Shown here piece by piece: positions 24,958-34,800 of a stretch of DNA of 42,717 nt (position 1 is its first letter; every line of letters starts with the position of its first letter). The translations under genes were made by a program, and so were the position numbers. A model generated the notes under the pieces. It saw only the letters and a list, made by a program, of their open reading frames with translations, was not told the DNA's origin and searched no databases. This stretch comes from an uncultured Prevotella sp. Its GTDB lineage: Bacteria > Bacteroidota > Bacteroidia > Bacteroidales > Bacteroidaceae. The stretch spans positions 1 through 42,717 of the forward strand of contig CAMCBZ010000023.1 in assembly GCA_945873145.1 (NCBI GenBank). Reading direction: 5' to 3'.

Positions 24958-27900
24958 TTAGAATCCCAATTTCAGCGTAGCAGCGAAAGAGCGTGTCAAA
25001 GGATAGTTTGGACGCGAGCTGGTACGAGACTCAGGATCACCCCACTTGAAGGGAGAGAAAGTCAGAAGGTTGTAGCCCGAGAGCTGGAGCGTCATATCAG
25101 TCATCTTGATCTTATGCATCCACGGGAAATCGAAATGATAAGCAATCTGCGCGCTCTTCAGTCTGAGATACTTGGCATCCACCTCGTAGAGAGTAGAAGC
25201 AGCGTAGTTGTTGCTGGCATTGAGCTTGGTAGCACGCGGGTACTTAGCATTGGGATCGGGATTGTCGGGTGTCCACACGTTGTCGAACTGATATTGCAGC
25301 AAGGCCTTCTCCTGCTGGTCACCGAGTGGCTGACGGAAGCACTCGTCAAGCATACGGCTGACATTCCAGGCTGCTGTCCATCGCATGCCGAACTCAAACC
25401 GCTTCCACTGGAAGCCCATATTCAGTCCGGCCGTGTACTCAGGATCATCGGTGTGACCAATGGCATAGCTATAGTCGTTGTTGTCGATGACGCCATCATG
25501 GTTCAAGTCGACATACACCGCATCGCCATCCTTCAGCACGACACTGTGAGTCGGCAGGTCTTCACCATACTGAGCCTTGTATTTGTCGTTGGATGTCTTG
25601 CTGTCATAGAGTCCCCAGAACTGGCGGATGAGACGCGAGCCAATACGGTGTCCCTTCTGATAGAGCCAATCATAGCTCTGCGGAGCCTCCATCATTTCCT
25701 TGATCTCGTTCTGGTTGTAGGACAGGTTGCCCTCAACATAATAGCGGAAGTTGTTGCTGATACGGTCCTGCCACTTCAAAGAGATTTCATAACCCCAGCT
25801 GTTGACCTTACCCAAGTTGGCTGCCGGCAAAGTGAAACCAAGGATACCTGGTGCCACGGCAGAGGTGAGCAGAATGTCTTTACGACGCTCGTAGTAGTAG
25901 TCGAAAGTAGCTTTCAACCGGCTGGAAAGGAAGTAAGCATCCACACCATAGTCCTGCTTGAACGACTTCTCCCATGTCACGGCAGCGTTGTGCTTCGTAC
26001 CTTCGGCCGCACCGTGCTGATAAGTATCAGTGTTGGTACCAAAGTTGTAGACATAGAGATAATTGTGGTTGTAGGCGCCCCAACTTGTGTAGAGATTGTA
26101 AGGATCGGCCGTGTACATGAAGCGCTGGCCGTTGAGCTGGTCGTTACCCACAAGACCCCAGGAAGCACGCAGCTTGAGGAAGTCGACATACTTTTTGATG
26201 GGTAGCCAGAACTTTTCCTCAGATATCGTCCATCCCACAGATCCAGCAGGGAAAGTACCATAGCGTTTGCCCGGCGCAAAGTTTTCCGAGCCATTGTAAC
26301 CGATATTGAACTCAGCCATGTACTTGTTGGCATAGTCATAGGTCACACGGCCCACCATGCCTACATATCCATGAGGGATATCAGAGTAAGTACTGGGATA
26401 ATAGGTCTTGCTCTGGTTGTAGAGAGCCAGTGCACCCACATGGTGAAGTCCGAAATTGCGGCTATAGTTCAGGCTGGCCTCCATGTACCAGTCACGGGCC
26501 TTGCCGAACCATTCGCTGTAGCCCAACTGAGAATCCTGGCCATTCTTGCGATACTGCATCACGCCGTCCACGAGCACCGGATTATATGTTGCCACACCGC
26601 CGCTACGCTGTTTGGTCGTGCTATAGGAGCTGTTGTAGGAGCCCTTCAACTTGAACGACAATCCCTTGGTGATGACATCGAGTTTTTGGTTGAGCACCAC
26701 ATCGATGTTCAGAGTGTTGGTGTTGACATTGCTGTAGCCTTTTCCGTAGAAAGAAGACAGACCGTCCATGCCGACGAATGGCAGCGAGTTGCCGTCGGCA
26801 TCCACATCGGTTGTCGACTGCACGTAACGGCCGTCAATGACGCCGGGGCTGGAGAACGGCGTAGTGTTATAGATCGTGCGGAAGAGCTGGTTGCCATCCT
26901 CCTTAGAGATAGGAGTCTGCTTGACGTCCACACGTCCACCGATATTCAACGACAGCGTTGTCGTCTTCGTCACATCATAGTCAAGATTGGCGCGATAGTT
27001 GAAACGCTTGTACTTGAAGTTGAAGTCATAATCCAGTCCTTGCTGCTTGAACAAACCATCCTGAGTGAAGGCACCCAAAGAGATGAAGTAGCGGACTTTC
27101 TGCGTACCGCCACTGATATTGATGTTGTGCTGGGTTTGAAGGGCAGAGCCTTTGAGCAGATAGTCCATCCAGTCGACATCAGGATAGCGTATAGGATCGG
27201 AGTGATCCTTGAACTTCTGCAGTACGGCATCAGAGAACCGGGGAGCAGCACCATCGTTGAGCTGCATCTGGTTGCAGTAGAGCGCATAATCGTATGAGCC
27301 AGCGAGCTTGAGCAAGTCTGTCGGCATGACAAGACTGGCACTTGTCGACATATTGATTTTTGCCTTACCCTCTTTACCGCGTTTCGTCGTGACAAGGATG
27401 ACACCATTGGCACCACGCACACCGAAGACGGCCGTAGCAGACGCGTCTTTGAGCACTGTGATGCTTTCGATTTCATTAGGATCAATCTCAGTGAAGTCGC
27501 GTTCCACACCATCCACCTGGATGAGCGGTGAAGAGTTGGCCCAAGTGGCCTTACCACGCACGAAGATACTGGCGGCATCAGCTCCCGGCTCACCAGAGTA
27601 CTGCACAGAAGAAATGCCCGGCACAGAACCGGCCAGCATATTGGTCACGGAAGCTGTCGGGACTGTCGTCAACTCTGCACCATTGATACCTGAGATGGCA
27701 CCCGTGACGGTCACTTTCTTCTGAGCACCGTAAGCCACCACCTGCACTTCCTGCAATTGCTTGGCATCATCGGAGAGCGTAATCATCATGTCCCGCTCAG
27801 AAGCCTTAACTTTCTTGGAGGCATACCCCACGGAAGACACCGTGAGTTCAGTACCAGGATTCACATACGCCGTGAATTTTCCGTCGAGATCAGTGACGGC

Positions 27901-28110
27901 AATCGCCTTACCGGCTTTGTTGAGGATGGTGGCTCCAATGATCGGCTGCCCACTGGGATCCACAACCATTCCTTTCACGGACTTTGTCTGTTGCTGCACC
28001 GCGGAGGCGGCGTGGGCCTGTATCGAGAAAGATGCCATCGTCAGGGGTAGGATCCCTATCATGGCACAGGTAGTCAGGCCTGCCAGCTTTTTACTTAAAT
28101 CGTTTTGCAT
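24958..28110 (-). CDS. SusC/RagA TonB-dependent outer-membrane transporter, first pair
   Basis: 1050 residues. The signal peptide ends near residue 35 (SIQAHAAS). A carboxypeptidase-regulatory-like domain lies at about 44-115 (GMVVDPSGQPIIGATILNKA, GTELTVSSVGYAS), the TonB box QEVQVVAYGAQKK at about 121-133, a plug at about 135-245 (SIFVRGKATW, PLIQVDGVERDF, LKDASATAVFGVRGANG), and a barrel ending FAATLKLGF. It is the first gene of the five-gene operon (susC, susD, susC, susD, lipoprotein) that ends at the terminator at 17401. It is expressed from the promoter near 28206, which shares its operator with the gene at 29384. Confidence 0.95.
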   Translation of the reverse strand: MQNDLSKKLAGLTTCAMIGILPLTMASFSIQAHAASAVQQQTKSVKGMVVDPSGQPIIGATILNKAGKAIAVTDLDGKFTAYVNPGTELTVSSVGYASKKVKASERDMMITLSDDAKQLQEVQVVAYGAQKKVTVTGAISGINGAELTTVPTASVTNMLAGSVPGISSVQYSGEPGADAASIFVRGKATWANSSPLIQVDGVERDFTEIDPNEIESITVLKDASATAVFGVRGANGVILVTTKRGKEGKAKINMSTSASLVMPTDLLKLAGSYDYALYCNQMQLNDGAAPRFSDAVLQKFKDHSDPIRYPDVDWMDYLLKGSALQTQHNINISGGTQKVRYFISLGAFTQDGLFKQQGLDYDFNFKYKRFNYRANLDYDVTKTTTLSLNIGGRVDVKQTPISKEDGNQLFRTIYNTTPFSSPGVIDGRYVQSTTDVDADGNSLPFVGMDGLSSFYGKGYSNVNTNTLNIDVVLNQKLDVITKGLSFKLKGSYNSSYSTTKQRSGGVATYNPVLVDGVMQYRKNGQDSQLGYSEWFGKARDWYMEASLNYSRNFGLHHVGALALYNQSKTYYPSTYSDIPHGYVGMVGRVTYDYANKYMAEFNIGYNGSENFAPGKRYGTFPAGSVGWTISEEKFWLPIKKYVDFLKLRASWGLVGNDQLNGQRFMYTADPYNLYTSWGAYNHNYLYVYNFGTNTDTYQHGAAEGTKHNAAVTWEKSFKQDYGVDAYFLSSRLKATFDYYYERRKDILLTSAVAPGILGFTLPAANLGKVNSWGYEISLKWQDRISNNFRYYVEGNLSYNQNEIKEMMEAPQSYDWLYQKGHRIGSRLIRQFWGLYDSKTSNDKYKAQYGEDLPTHSVVLKDGDAVYVDLNHDGVIDNNDYSYAIGHTDDPEYTAGLNMGFQWKRFEFGMRWTAAWNVSRMLDECFRQPLGDQQEKALLQYQFDNVWTPDNPDPNAKYPRATKLNASNNYAASTLYEVDAKYLRLKSAQIAYHFDFPWMHKIKMTDMTLQLSGYNLLTFSPFKWGDPESRTSSRPNYPLTRSFAATLKLGF

Positions 28111-28205
28111 GCATTTAAGCTTTTAGTCGTATAATAGATGTTATTAGTTCTTCTCTTTGTTAAAGATTGCATAGCGTTTAGCTTCGCTCACATCTTTCAC
28201 CAGTG

Positions 28206-28213
28206 CAAAGATT
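28206..28213 (-). promoter_or_regulatory. -7 element of the tandem susCD operon
   Basis: AATCTTTG on the - strand, one base off TAnnTTTG, at the same distance (18 bp) from the shared 12-bp motif as the perfect TAATTTTG of the 29384 gene. It gives a leader of about 93 nt. Confidence 0.5.
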
Positions 28214-28231
28214 GCAAAAATCACTTAACAT

Positions 28232-28257
28232 ATAGGGAACAAATCGTGATATAAGGG
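28232..28257 (-). promoter_or_regulatory. Candidate HTCS operator of the tandem susCD operon
   Basis: The - strand carries TTTGTTCCCTAT (28243-28232), identical to that at 31777-31766, plus an upstream half CCCTTATAT, making a direct repeat about 20 bp apart. The motif reaches into the -33 region. Confidence 0.55.
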
Positions 28258-28286
28258 CTTGATATCGATAAAAACGCAATAATCCA

Positions 28287-29321
28287 TTAACGGATCACAA
28301 CTTTCTTTCCTTGATAGATGTATATTCCCTTACTGTGGGGGCGCACACTACGCCTGCCGTCAAGTGCATAGAAATATGAGTCCTGATTCTTGTCCAACGT
28401 CAAAGACCTGATACCTGTAGACGACGTCTTGGAATATACCCGCACATAATCGATATAGTAGCGCTGCGGACTCTTGAAGTTTGAAAGTGATCCTCCGTTG
28501 TTTCCTCCCAAGGCAAGGTTGATGAGCAGATACATGGGTTGGTCGCGGAATGGATTGTAGTCCTTAGCCATATCACCGTCGCCCCACCACACGTGGCTTT
28601 CCTGGGCATCAGAGACGCGGATGCTGTTGAGCAACTCATTGTCGCAGTAGATGCGGATATAATCATGATCCCAGTCACACCGCCACACATGATATTTGTC
28701 GCGCCAGTCCTTGTCTTTCTTGACAAGATCAGAGACATACTTTACTTTGCTTTTCCATATTTGTCCCCACTGCGACCATCCGTCGCCCCAACAGGCATTG
28801 GCGTGAATAGCCTCCTTGCCGCCACTTGGATAATACTCCATGATGTCTATCTCACCACTATACGGCCATGCAATCCAACTGGGGTCGGCTCCAAGCATCC
28901 AGATGGCAGGCCAGTTGCCCAATGCGCATGGAATTTTGGCACGAACTTCTATTCTCACATACTTCCAACCGGCACGGTTCTGACTGGGTTCCTGCTTCAC
29001 CTTGCTCACGAGAGAGGCAGAAGAATATTGATAGCTCTTGCCGTTGACAGTCGTATTATCCTTATACGCTGAAATGATCAAGTTGCCATCTTTCACATTG
29101 GCGTTCTTGCGTGCCTTGTACGTATAGCCTTGGGCTTCATTGTTGCGGTGGCCTTGGTCATAGCCCCAATATTCATCTTTGGGAAGTCCTGTGTAATCGA
29201 ACTCATCGTGAAAGATCAGCTCATATCCAGGATAGGCATTAGCGATAGCCTCGTCAGTTTCTTGAGCGTATACGCCCACTGCTGCCGCCAGTGACAGCGC
29301 CAGTAAAAGGATTTTCTTCAT
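28287..29321 (-). CDS. Secreted GH16 endo-beta-glycanase
   Basis: 344 residues, signal peptide about 1-19 (AVGVYA-Q). A GH16 jelly roll spans about 30-295: LIFHDEFDYTG, the catalytic GEIDIMEYY with nucleophile Glu157, Asp159 and acid/base Glu162, then NACWGDGWSQWG and YLLINLALGGNNGG. The active-site loop with the extra residue (E-I-D-I-M-E) is that of the laminarinase-like GH16 branch, which also contains endo-beta-1,3-galactanases; the A-C-W-G segment after the active site differs from typical laminarinases. The C-terminal tail FYALDGRRS...KGIYIYQGKKVVIR is a sorting-type tail shared with the upstream gene. It is co-transcribed with the 773-residue protein and should make the endo-cut that feeds the tandem SusCD transporters. 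Confidence 0.92.
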   Translation of the reverse strand: MKKILLLALSLAAAVGVYAQETDEAIANAYPGYELIFHDEFDYTGLPKDEYWGYDQGHRNNEAQGYTYKARKNANVKDGNLIISAYKDNTTVNGKSYQYSSASLVSKVKQEPSQNRAGWKYVRIEVRAKIPCALGNWPAIWMLGADPSWIAWPYSGEIDIMEYYPSGGKEAIHANACWGDGWSQWGQIWKSKVKYVSDLVKKDKDWRDKYHVWRCDWDHDYIRIYCDNELLNSIRVSDAQESHVWWGDGDMAKDYNPFRDQPMYLLINLALGGNNGGSLSNFKSPQRYYIDYVRVYSKTSSTGIRSLTLDKNQDSYFYALDGRRSVRPHSKGIYIYQGKKVVIR

Positions 29322-29350
29322 GGTATATAATAATAAGGTGTGATGAAAGC

Positions 29351-29375
29351 GGTTGGCGGCACGATGCCACCAACC
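29351..29375 (-). other. Intercistronic hairpin between the 773-residue gene and GH16
   Basis: GGTTGGCGGCA (29351-29361) pairs with TGCCACCAACC (29365-29375) at 10 of 11 positions with a 3-nt loop. No T-run follows on either strand, so it looks more like an RNA stabiliser or partial attenuator than a terminator. Confidence 0.5.
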
Positions 29376-29383
29376 TGATTTAA

Positions 29384-31705
29384 TTATTTGATGATGATTT
29401 TCTTTCCGTTTTTGATCACCAGACCACGATAGCCTTTGTCCACTCGTTGACCTGCAAGGTTATACAGCGTCTCCGTTTCTCCGTGCCGAGCCGTAGGCAA
29501 AGCGATGCCCGTTGCCGTACCATCGCCGATCTTCACCAGTCTGACCCGTGAGAAACTGTACCATCCGGCAACATTCTTTCCGTCCACAGGACCATTGGCC
29601 ACTTTGATGCCAATCACCTGGTCCTTATCCAAGGTAAACTTCAGGCTTGTATCGTTCCATCCGTATCCAAACACACCGCCTTCGTTGCCGACAGCAGGCA
29701 AAGCCGTCTTTGCGATGTCTGTCGTCAGTTCATCATTATCGTTTACCTGACATACGCTCAATGAGAAATTAGTGAAGCCTTGCTGAGCGCGGGCACAGAC
29801 CGTGAGAAGATAGTCACCCTTGCTGAGATCATAGACTTCGGTGGTCACTGCCTGATTGTTGGCACTGCCGTTGTAGTAATCGAAATATCCGCCGTTAGAG
29901 CCGTCTGCCAGCGTGTAAGGTTCATTGTTTTTCCAGCCGAGCGTGCCACCTGTTTGAGAGTAGGTCCACCCGTCTATATTTTTAGTGAAGGAAGGATTCG
30001 TTATCGAGCTTGTCAGATCTTCGGTGCCCTCCACGGCTTCCGCCATGCCATTACTTTCTACATAGGCTCTCAGTGCCGAGTAGATAGCGTTTGCCTTAGC
30101 AGTTGCGTCTTCAGCACTTGTAGGCTCCCCGGCCTGCTTGGCATTCTCAAAGGCAGTCAGCTTGTCAGCAAGGGCATAAGGCAACTCTGTTGTTTCAGCA
30201 GTCTTGGCAAGTACGAAAGCATCATAGCTGCTCTTGGCTTCGCGGAAAGCCTGGATGGCTGCTGTCAAAGTCTCTGTGGCTGCATAGAAACCGGAAGTGA
30301 CCTCCTTGTCGGCCAGTTGCTGCAAGTTTTGGCGCTCCACGCCCGTCACATGCTCATAAGCATCTTTCTCGCCCTCGCCGAGAACAGGGCTGAGCAGGGC
30401 TTTAGCTTCCTTAACCAAGTCGGCATAACCAGCTTTAGCACCCGTCTCCAACGTGGTATAGACGAGCTGGAAATGATCGGCACGGAACCATGCCTTGTCG
30501 CCATCCCCTTCCGTACTGACCTGTATCGTCAGCGAAGCACCTTCGTCCACAGCGACTAAATTGCTTTCCACTGTAGTATAAGGATGCTCAGCGGTAGCGG
30601 TCAACTGTTGCTCTTCGCCGTCACCGATTTTGAGCATCACCTGAGCTGCAGAAGGTATCTGCACGGCTGCCTTCACCTGATAGTATCCGGCAACGAGCCC
30701 CTTGACAGTCTGACTGACATAGCGTTTCTTGTTCTTCGTGTTGTTATAGTCGTAAGCGTTGAAGTAATGATCGCCGTCGCAACCCGTCTTGTCTTCGTCG
30801 ACAGCAAATGTCTTCACCTTGGTATCAGATCCGTTGTCGTGAGACCATCCCGTGTCACCATCCTCGAAAGAAGGATTTGTCAGCAGGTAGGTGACGTTGG
30901 CACCGTCTTTCGTGGATGCTGTCTTGACAGCCTGGGCAAGAGTCTTCACGGCTTCGTCGACAGCCTCCTGCGTTGCATCATTGCTGTCGGCCAGCGTCTG
31001 AGCCGTAGCGACGGCAGTCTGCAAGTCGCCATCGTTGAGCGTTGCATTGGCTGTGGTGGCGTTTGCGATAGCGGCATTGAGAGCTGTCTTATCAATGACT
31101 GCCGTCAACTTGAAGTTGTCGACACCATTTTGCTGGTCATCTTTCGAACGCTCAAAAGCCACTCCTATCATTATTGGTGTCGTGCCGTCAGAGCGGAAAG
31201 TCACGCTGACGTTTTTCCATTTGCTGTCAGTGACATTATCGGAAGACGAAGCATCTCCCGCAAAGATGTGCATCTTGCCCTGGCTGTTGCCAATGATATC
31301 GGCTGAGAGCTCATAAGCACCGGCAGGCAAAACGACGCTTTGCTGCAACTTCAGCAACTCAGAACTGCCCCAACGGAAACGCACGCGATAAGTCTGCTGG
31401 CCAAACTTATTCTCATCAAGGTTAATGAAATTACCTTTGAAGTTGGAGGAATAGAGAAGGTCGCCTTCCTTCAGCACAGAGTAGTCGTTCGTTTCTCCAT
31501 TCTCATAGACAAGGTCCCAGTCCTGAGGCTGATAGATCGCCCGATGATTCTTGGCGTCATCCTTGCTATACTCTGTATGGATCTTATAGTCCCCCTCAAA
31601 GTCAGCATTCTTTAAGTACTGCGATGTTACGTCAGTTTGAGCGTTGCCTGACCCGGTAAAGCCCAGGAGAGCACACACCCACAATGTCTTGTAGAGTCTT
31701 TGCAT
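29384..31705 (-). CDS. Large secreted multi-module protein, probably glycan-binding
   Basis: 773 residues with signal peptide (LLGFTGSGNAQ, about 23). Three carbohydrate-binding-like beta-sandwich modules, each starting with an N-x-x-F motif, are YLKNADFEGD (about 25-203), LLTNPSFEDGDTGW (about 273-420) and SSITNPSFTKNIDGW (about 564-727). Between them lie helical FIVAR-like spacers (about 205-268 rich in Ala/Thr, and about 425-560). The tail LYNLAGQRVDKGYRGLVIKN is a C-terminal sorting-type sequence also seen on GH16 and GH5. No catalytic motif is visible. It is first in a two-gene unit with GH16 and diverges from the HTCS. Most likely it anchors or presents beta-glycan at the surface. Note that it uses a type I signal, not a lipobox. 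Confidence 0.8.
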   Translation of the reverse strand: MQRLYKTLWVCALLGFTGSGNAQTDVTSQYLKNADFEGDYKIHTEYSKDDAKNHRAIYQPQDWDLVYENGETNDYSVLKEGDLLYSSNFKGNFINLDENKFGQQTYRVRFRWGSSELLKLQQSVVLPAGAYELSADIIGNSQGKMHIFAGDASSSDNVTDSKWKNVSVTFRSDGTTPIMIGVAFERSKDDQQNGVDNFKLTAVIDKTALNAAIANATTANATLNDGDLQTAVATAQTLADSNDATQEAVDEAVKTLAQAVKTASTKDGANVTYLLTNPSFEDGDTGWSHDNGSDTKVKTFAVDEDKTGCDGDHYFNAYDYNNTKNKKRYVSQTVKGLVAGYYQVKAAVQIPSAAQVMLKIGDGEEQQLTATAEHPYTTVESNLVAVDEGASLTIQVSTEGDGDKAWFRADHFQLVYTTLETGAKAGYADLVKEAKALLSPVLGEGEKDAYEHVTGVERQNLQQLADKEVTSGFYAATETLTAAIQAFREAKSSYDAFVLAKTAETTELPYALADKLTAFENAKQAGEPTSAEDATAKANAIYSALRAYVESNGMAEAVEGTEDLTSSITNPSFTKNIDGWTYSQTGGTLGWKNNEPYTLADGSNGGYFDYYNGSANNQAVTTEVYDLSKGDYLLTVCARAQQGFTNFSLSVCQVNDNDELTTDIAKTALPAVGNEGGVFGYGWNDTSLKFTLDKDQVIGIKVANGPVDGKNVAGWYSFSRVRLVKIGDGTATGIALPTARHGETETLYNLAGQRVDKGYRGLVIKNGKKIIIK

Positions 31706-31739
31706 ATAATTTAGGTTTAATGAATGATTTGGTATGTTG

Positions 31740-31747
31740 CAAAATTA
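31740..31747 (-). promoter_or_regulatory. -7 element of the 773-residue protein/GH16 unit
   Basis: TAATTTTG on the - strand fits TAnnTTTG exactly, 34 bp before the ATG at 31705 and 18 bp after the shared motif. Confidence 0.6.
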
Positions 31748-31765
31748 GCATGATTAGTTTCGTAA

Positions 31766-31798
31766 ATAGGGAACAAAACAATAGCGAAAGGGAAGAAA
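31766..31798 (-). promoter_or_regulatory. Candidate HTCS operator in the divergent spacer
   Basis: On the + strand ATAGGGAACAAA (31766-31777) and AAAGGGAAGAAA (31787-31798) form an imperfect direct repeat 21 bp apart. The first is identical to 28232-28243. It lies between the divergent HTCS and the 773-residue gene. Confidence 0.55.
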
Positions 31799-31811
31799 TC
31801 ATGATATTTCG

Positions 31812-31842
31812 TTGTCTCTTCATTAATAAATGCCTAACTTTG
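31812..31842 (+). promoter_or_regulatory. Promoter of the HTCS gene
   Basis: TTG (31812-31814), 20 bp, TAACTTTG (31835-31842). Only seven bases separate the -7 box from the ATG, so the leader is at most a few nucleotides. Confidence 0.65.
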
Positions 31843-31849
31843 CAATCAC

Positions 31850-34800
31850 ATGAAAAGCTTCACAAAGAAATATATTATTCTCATCGCACTGGGCATGCTC
31901 TGTTGCTACCGGAGCCTTGCGGCATTCTCTTTCCGCAGTTTTCCTCCCCTGCTGCTCTCTCCCTCGGAGAATGCCTTCTGCATGATGTTTGACCATAGAG
32001 GAGTGCTGTGGATCGGTACCAACAATGGGCTCAAAAGCTACGACGGGTATCAGGTGAGAACCTATCGGTCGGATGCCTATTCACCACATCTGCTGCCCAA
32101 CAACACCGTGCGCTCGCTCGCCGAAGACAAAGACAACAGACTCTGGGTGGGCACACGCAACGGCCTGCTGCGCCTTGACCTGCGCACGGGAGCGGTCACC
32201 ACCTTTCATCTGCCCGGTGAAGATCAACGCATCATCTATTCGCTCTATGTCGACCCGCAAGGACAGCTGTGGGTGGGCACCGACGGCGGACTGTCGGTGT
32301 TTGACCGGAAGACGCAGCAATTTCTCTCCTACACGGGCAAGAACTCCTGGCTCGTCACACCAGAGGGGACAAGGACGAGGATGACAGGCTACAGCGTGAA
32401 GAGCATGGTGCAGGCTCCCAACGGTGACCTGATCATCGGCACGTGGTCGTCGGACCTGCTGCGGCTGCGTCGTGGCACGCATACCTTTCTGCGCTATCCT
32501 GCCTTCAACGCTATCCACTCCGCCTATTCGCTCTGCTATGACCACCGCGGACGCCTGTGGGTGGGCTCATGGGGAAGTGGGGTGATGCGTGTTGACAATC
32601 CTGACAACGTGCGCCATCCTATTGTGAAAACATATCCTTTCACCACCGGCAACTTCGACATCTTTCTCAGCATCGTGGAAGATCCGGTCACTCACAACCT
32701 CTGGGCTGCCACACGCGAGGGTATCTGCATGCTCAACACCAACGACGACATGGCGCAATGGCAACAGATCACCAACATTGACGGCACAAGCCTGAACTAC
32801 AGCAACAGCATCGCCACGGATCTCAGCGGCAACATCTGGGTGCTCACCCAAAACAATGGTGTCATACAGACGACATTCGACCGGTCACCTTTTCTCTGCT
32901 ATGACCTGGATATGGGACAGCAGTCTTTTCCCGTCAACTTCGTCAGTTCGCTCTATACGCCCGACGGCAATACGTTTTGGTTAGGGCTCAACCCCTATGG
33001 CATCGCACGCTTTGACCGGCAAACGGGCACCACGCTGTTCAACCATGACATCCCCGGGTTCAGCAATATCCCGGCGGGTGCGCTGTCGACAAGCTTCTCG
33101 AGCATCATCCGCCGAAGCAACGGCGACCTGTGGTTCGCCGACAACAACTACGGCATCATCGTCAAGAAAGCGCAAGGCAATGCCGAAGTGCTCGACGTGA
33201 GCAACACGCCGTGGATGAAAGAAAATTTCGTCAACACGATTTTCGAGTCGAGAAAACATATCCTGTGGATCGGACAACATAGTGGACTGAGCATGGTGCT
33301 GCCCGACGGACGTGGCTTTCCCGTCACACTCCGGCAAGGCAACCGCGACATCTCAAACTGCGACATCCGGGGCATCAGCGAAGACCGGCAGGGCAACATC
33401 TGGCTGGCTACCGACAACGAGGGCATCATCTGCGTGGTGAAGCCTGACGGGCGCCACGCACGCATGACCGTGAGACAGTATTCGCCGCGACTTGGCAACT
33501 TCGCTTTCGACGACGCCACCAATTGTCTGCAAGACCATGCCGGCAGACTGTGGGCAATCTCCAACAGCGGTGGCCTCTTTCTCTACAATGCCGCCGACAA
33601 CCGCTTTGAGGCGAAAAACCGCGACTATCACTTCAACGGCGACCGCATCCTCGCCATTGCCCAGGACAACAAGGGCGACCTGTGGCTGACGTCCGACCGT
33701 GGTCTCATCCGCCTCTGTCTCGGCAAGGACAACGAGCCGACGGATGTCAACTACTACACCAACGAGGACGGACTGGGCGACCTGCTGTTCTCTGAAAACA
33801 GCATCGCCACCTATGGACGGGATATCTATCTCGGCAGCCGCCATGGCTTCATCGCCTTTGACCCGTCCACCATGTCAAAGAAGCAAAAGAAAAACTACCG
33901 GCTGATCATCACCGACATCGTCATCAACGATGAACCTTGGCGACTGATGACTGACAGCACACTGCGACAGCGCGTCTCTGAAGAGACGCCGTCGTTCACG
34001 CACCGCATCACGCTGCCGACATCGGTGAAAAAGATCAGTTTTGACTTCGCACTGCTCTCCTACGGCAATGCCGAGAAGAATTTCTACTCCTATATGCTGG
34101 AAGGCTATGACGACGATTGGAAATACTGTGCAGGCGACAAGCATAATGCCATCTATCAAAACCTGCCCTCTGGTACATACTATCTGCGTGTACGCGCTGC
34201 GGGCAGCAACGGACAATGGCAGGAGATGGACCATCGCATCACCGTCAGAGTGCTGCCGCCATGGTATGCTTCGTGGTGGGCATACCTTATATATATAGTT
34301 CTCCTCTTTGCGGCCACCTTCGCCACCATTCGCTGGTATCGCAACCACCTGCGCACACAAAACCGACTGCGCATGGGCGTGATGCTGACCAATATCACTC
34401 ACGAACTGCTCACGCCGCTGACGGTCATCTATGCCACTATCTTCAAACTGAGATCTCAGGCTCCACAATACGAGGAGGAATATCAGGTCATCGACAACAA
34501 CATCCAGCGTACCAAACGTCTCTTGACCCAAATCCTTGAGGTGCGCAAGAGCCAGGCAGGACAGCTGCGGCTGAAGGTGAGCCGCGGCGACCTCGCTGCG
34601 TTTGTCAGCAACGTGGCTGAAGAGATCAGGCCCATGGCGGAGCAGAAACATGTCAGCTTGGAGACTTCGTTGCCCGAAAAGGAGGCAACAGCTTGGTTCG
34701 ACACCGACAAGCTCGACAAGATCCTCTATAATCTGCTCTCCAACGCTATCAAATACAACCACAGCGACGGGCACATCCTGCTTTCGCTCGTTGTCAAGGA

